From NCBI RefSeq assembly GCF_013402915.1, contig NC_050719.1:806001-870000 (forward strand): 64,000 bases of DNA. The letters are read 5' to 3'. Under the pieces are notes generated by a model. That model was not told the origin of the DNA, made no database searches, and saw only the letters and a list, made by a program, of their open reading frames with translations. This DNA is from Zygotorulaspora mrakii (Eukaryota > Ascomycota > Saccharomycetes > Saccharomycetales > Saccharomycetaceae). This document shows, one piece after another, positions 61,915-64,000 of this stretch (positions within the stretch are counted from its first letter, which is position 1; every line of letters begins with the position of its first letter). A program made the position numbers and the translations under genes.

Positions 61915-63546
61915 TCACGCTGCACCTGCAGCATAATGATTTTTTTGTGTATAGGTAACTTGTCGGTTGTTTCTGCGCTGGTTGTCTTGACTTTGCTGCA
62001 GCATCCTTTTCTCCCATACTGTTTGTTTGACTTGCTCATTTGAACTTAACATTGCTATTCTCATTGTGGCCAACAGATTTCTAGCAGCCTGAGAATGCGA
62101 ATAAACAGCCCCATTAAAAGCCTGTGTAGCGTCTTTTCCTATACTCAATTGTACCAATGCAGTCCCACCCGGATGATTATGAATGAAGGGTGTAACATCA
62201 TGGACTATCCCTTCAATTACAACCAATGCCCTCTTATTATTAGCATACTGCTGTCTGGCCAATTCGGAAAATTGTTCTGGCGATATAATAGGTAATTTTT
62301 CAATTGATATACCCCATTTCAATTTGGATTTCTCCTGATCTAGCAATTTTTGTTGCTGTTGCAAAGCACATTTTTCTACTTGTTGACTATTCGTAGCGTG
62401 AAGATGATTTACTAACCCAAATTGATACAGTATCCAAATACTCCATTTAGAGGGATCCCAGTGATACCATCTTGAACCTGCTGTGTAATCAGAGGGAAAT
62501 TCGTGGTGGAAATTATGATTTGCTTCACCGAACAGAATGAATTGCCAAAAAAAAGTCACTGGGAAGTTTATAGCAGATCTTATGTTCGAAAAAGGCTGTG
62601 TTGCAAATGGTAAATTTTTAATATGACCCAAACTTCCTAGTAAAAGCCATTGTTGTTGAATAATAGACATACGAACAAACCCCAAATAATAGACACTGGT
62701 CCAATAAGGAACTTGACAATACAATGCGACCAAACAAGGTATAACAATCAATGTCAAGAGTAACAATGAAACATAGTTTTCATCCTGCACTTTTAAAATT
62801 TCATGATTTGGAGGCTGTAGCAATACTTCTTTTTCGCCATCATGTTTGAGCCTTTTATTGTGGACCATCATTGATGTTGACACAAACGTATTTCTGCATT
62901 CCTGAATTGCTCTTCTGGACTTCCTATTACCCAAAAAAAATCTATGACCCCACATCGAGAATAGCCAACCATAAACCGAATATGAATGTGGATCCCTTTC
63001 CGTGTCTTGATGACGATGGTGTGCCAGATGTTGACTCGTGAATTGCAACACCGATCCCAATCCACACGAACCACCAAATATTGCATAAGCTAGCTGTACG
63101 ACAATATGGGTCTGAAAACTTTGATGGGTAAAAAATCTATGGTAACCGCCAAACAGCGATATTTGTGAGATGATCATATAGAACCCAAAGAAGTACATAA
63201 ACAATGGTGTCACACCCTGTGGCCTTGAAAGAACTATTTTGAACAAAGAAAATAATGGCAGGATAATGCAAAGTATTGTCGATTGTAAACTCATACGCTT
63301 TAGCAAATGCACGATATGCGGATCTCGTTTCTTTAAGGTTGATGATGAGACCTGTATCTCTGGAAGCTCCTTTACGACTTCTTCATTCTCCCCCGCAGAG
63401 ACAACAGCTTGCCCCATTTGAATATCATCTAAAGCCTCTTCATCCTTTGTCTCAACAATATGTAATTCTTCTGCATCATCGTTCTTACCGTAATTAGTCC
63501 TGGCAACCAAGTCACTAAAATCAAACTCTGGTATTCCATCATTCAT
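61915..63546 (-). CDS. divergent acyl-CoA desaturase with C-terminal cytochrome b5 domain
   Basis: This ER membrane fatty-acid desaturase has the Ole1 architecture: four-helix desaturase, then cytochrome b5. The three histidine boxes are intact: HRFFTH (136-141), HLAHH (173-177) and HNFHH (344-348), with an extra conserved GSLGH (His308). The b5 part has HPGG (458-461) and the second haem-ligand region VYSHSQAA (H484). The 543-aa protein is nevertheless quite unlike Ole1 in many otherwise constant positions (for example FFTHQSF for Ole1-type LWSHRSY, and RDPHSY for RDPYD). The S. cerevisiae OLE1 gene is YGL055W, not in this region, so this is probably an additional desaturase with altered substrate or position preference. 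ATG at 63544-63546; a TTG lies 14 codons upstream. Confidence 0.85.
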   Translation of the reverse strand: MNDGIPEFDFSDLVARTNYGKNDDAEELHIVETKDEEALDDIQMGQAVVSAGENEEVVKELPEIQVSSSTLKKRDPHIVHLLKRMSLQSTILCIILPLFSLFKIVLSRPQGVTPLFMYFFGFYMIISQISLFGGYHRFFTHQSFQTHIVVQLAYAIFGGSCGLGSVLQFTSQHLAHHRHQDTERDPHSYSVYGWLFSMWGHRFFLGNRKSRRAIQECRNTFVSTSMMVHNKRLKHDGEKEVLLQPPNHEILKVQDENYVSLLLLTLIVIPCLVALYCQVPYWTSVYYLGFVRMSIIQQQWLLLGSLGHIKNLPFATQPFSNIRSAINFPVTFFWQFILFGEANHNFHHEFPSDYTAGSRWYHWDPSKWSIWILYQFGLVNHLHATNSQQVEKCALQQQQKLLDQEKSKLKWGISIEKLPIISPEQFSELARQQYANNKRALVVIEGIVHDVTPFIHNHPGGTALVQLSIGKDATQAFNGAVYSHSQAARNLLATMRIAMLSSNEQVKQTVWEKRMLQQSQDNQRRNNRQVTYTQKNHYAAGAA

Positions 63547-64000
63547 GGCTCCAAATTCGCCCTCTGCTATCACTGATTCACACAGCAAAATCTCCCGTAA
63601 TTCTAAAGGGAATGTGCTGGCTATGTTTACACTCTTCCTTGTATTTCCTCAAGAGCGATGCAACTTCGAATTGTTGAATATTCTCATTACAACTCCGATT
63701 GATACACTGATAAAACAAAAAGCTATAAGAACGAAAATATGGATTAATAATGAGATGAGAGGTTGTTACAAAAATATCTACAGACTAAAATAAGTTGAAA
63801 TAAGTTGCAATGAAGCATATAAATATATTTTATAGGTCAGTATTTACCATGCCCTCTTCTCAAGCGAGTATTTCGAATAATATCTAAAGTAAAGTATTCA
63901 TTAACCAGTAATCAGATACTATCTGGATATACTGAGGCTGCAAGAGTCATTGAACGCAGTTGAAAGGCCACAAGCGATGGCTACCTTTCGCATTTATTTG
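63547..64000. other. upstream region of the desaturase gene
   Basis: These last 454 bases hold the desaturase promoter on the minus strand. They are AT-rich with several TATA-like stretches (about 63820-63835). No further gene is recognised before the window edge. A small 82-codon frame at 63545-63793 lies inside the promoter and is not accepted. Confidence 0.5.

Noticed and set aside
63545..63793. 82-codon plus-strand frame at the window end
   Set aside because: It begins opposite the desaturase start and runs through its promoter; no similarity.

Overview
The window is budding-yeast nuclear DNA, most likely from a member of the Saccharomycetaceae that did not pass through the whole-genome duplication. 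Genes are compact, almost intron-free and AT-rich. Nearly every protein matches a Saccharomyces cerevisiae gene from one of two places, the YDR293-YDR310 stretch of chromosome IV or the YHR033-040 and YHR056-063 stretches of chromosome VIII. These two sets lie interleaved here as single copies, which is the ancestral unduplicated order. I cannot name the genus from sequence alone.

Layout. 1-10.2 kb: end of PAN5, then SUM1, RPP1, a GIC1/GIC2 gene, VMA22, SRB7/MED21 and PMT7. 10.2-19.5 kb: a block that breaks the conserved order, holding tRNA-Val(CAC), an NmrA-like oxidoreductase, a uracil/allantoin-type permease and an acid sphingomyelinase. 19.5-27 kb: the YDR306C F-box gene, HNT2, FYV4, MED6, an ER cyclophilin (CPR2/CPR5) and RSC3/RSC30. 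27-30 kb: an AIM24-domain protein outside the expected order, then GPI11. 30-47 kb: CFT1, PRO1, PIH1, BFR2, ATP5, SUR2, MHR1, HDA2 and DPL1. 47-62 kb: BRL1, PUT2, SSD1, RRF1, MSC7, VMA10 (one intron, with a first exon of only ATG) and BCD1. The window ends with a divergent membrane fatty-acid desaturase fused to cytochrome b5.

Functionally this is core chromosome: transcription and chromatin (SUM1, MED21, MED6, RSC3, HDA2), RNA processing (RPP1, CFT1, BFR2, BCD1, PIH1), V-ATPase (VMA22, VMA10), mitochondria (FYV4, ATP5, MHR1, RRF1, PUT2, AIM24-like), and lipid, membrane and ER genes (SUR2, DPL1, sphingomyelinase, desaturase, GPI11, PMT7, BRL1). No gene operons, CRISPR arrays, transposons or complete prophage-like elements were seen. 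The parts most worth following up are the 9-kb accessory block with its GATAAG-rich divergent promoter, the divergent desaturase, the AIM24-like gene, the structured VMA10 intron, and a GC-richer ATG-less open frame between PUT2 and SSD1. Where the longest open frame begins at a non-ATG codon, I placed the start at the first suitable ATG.
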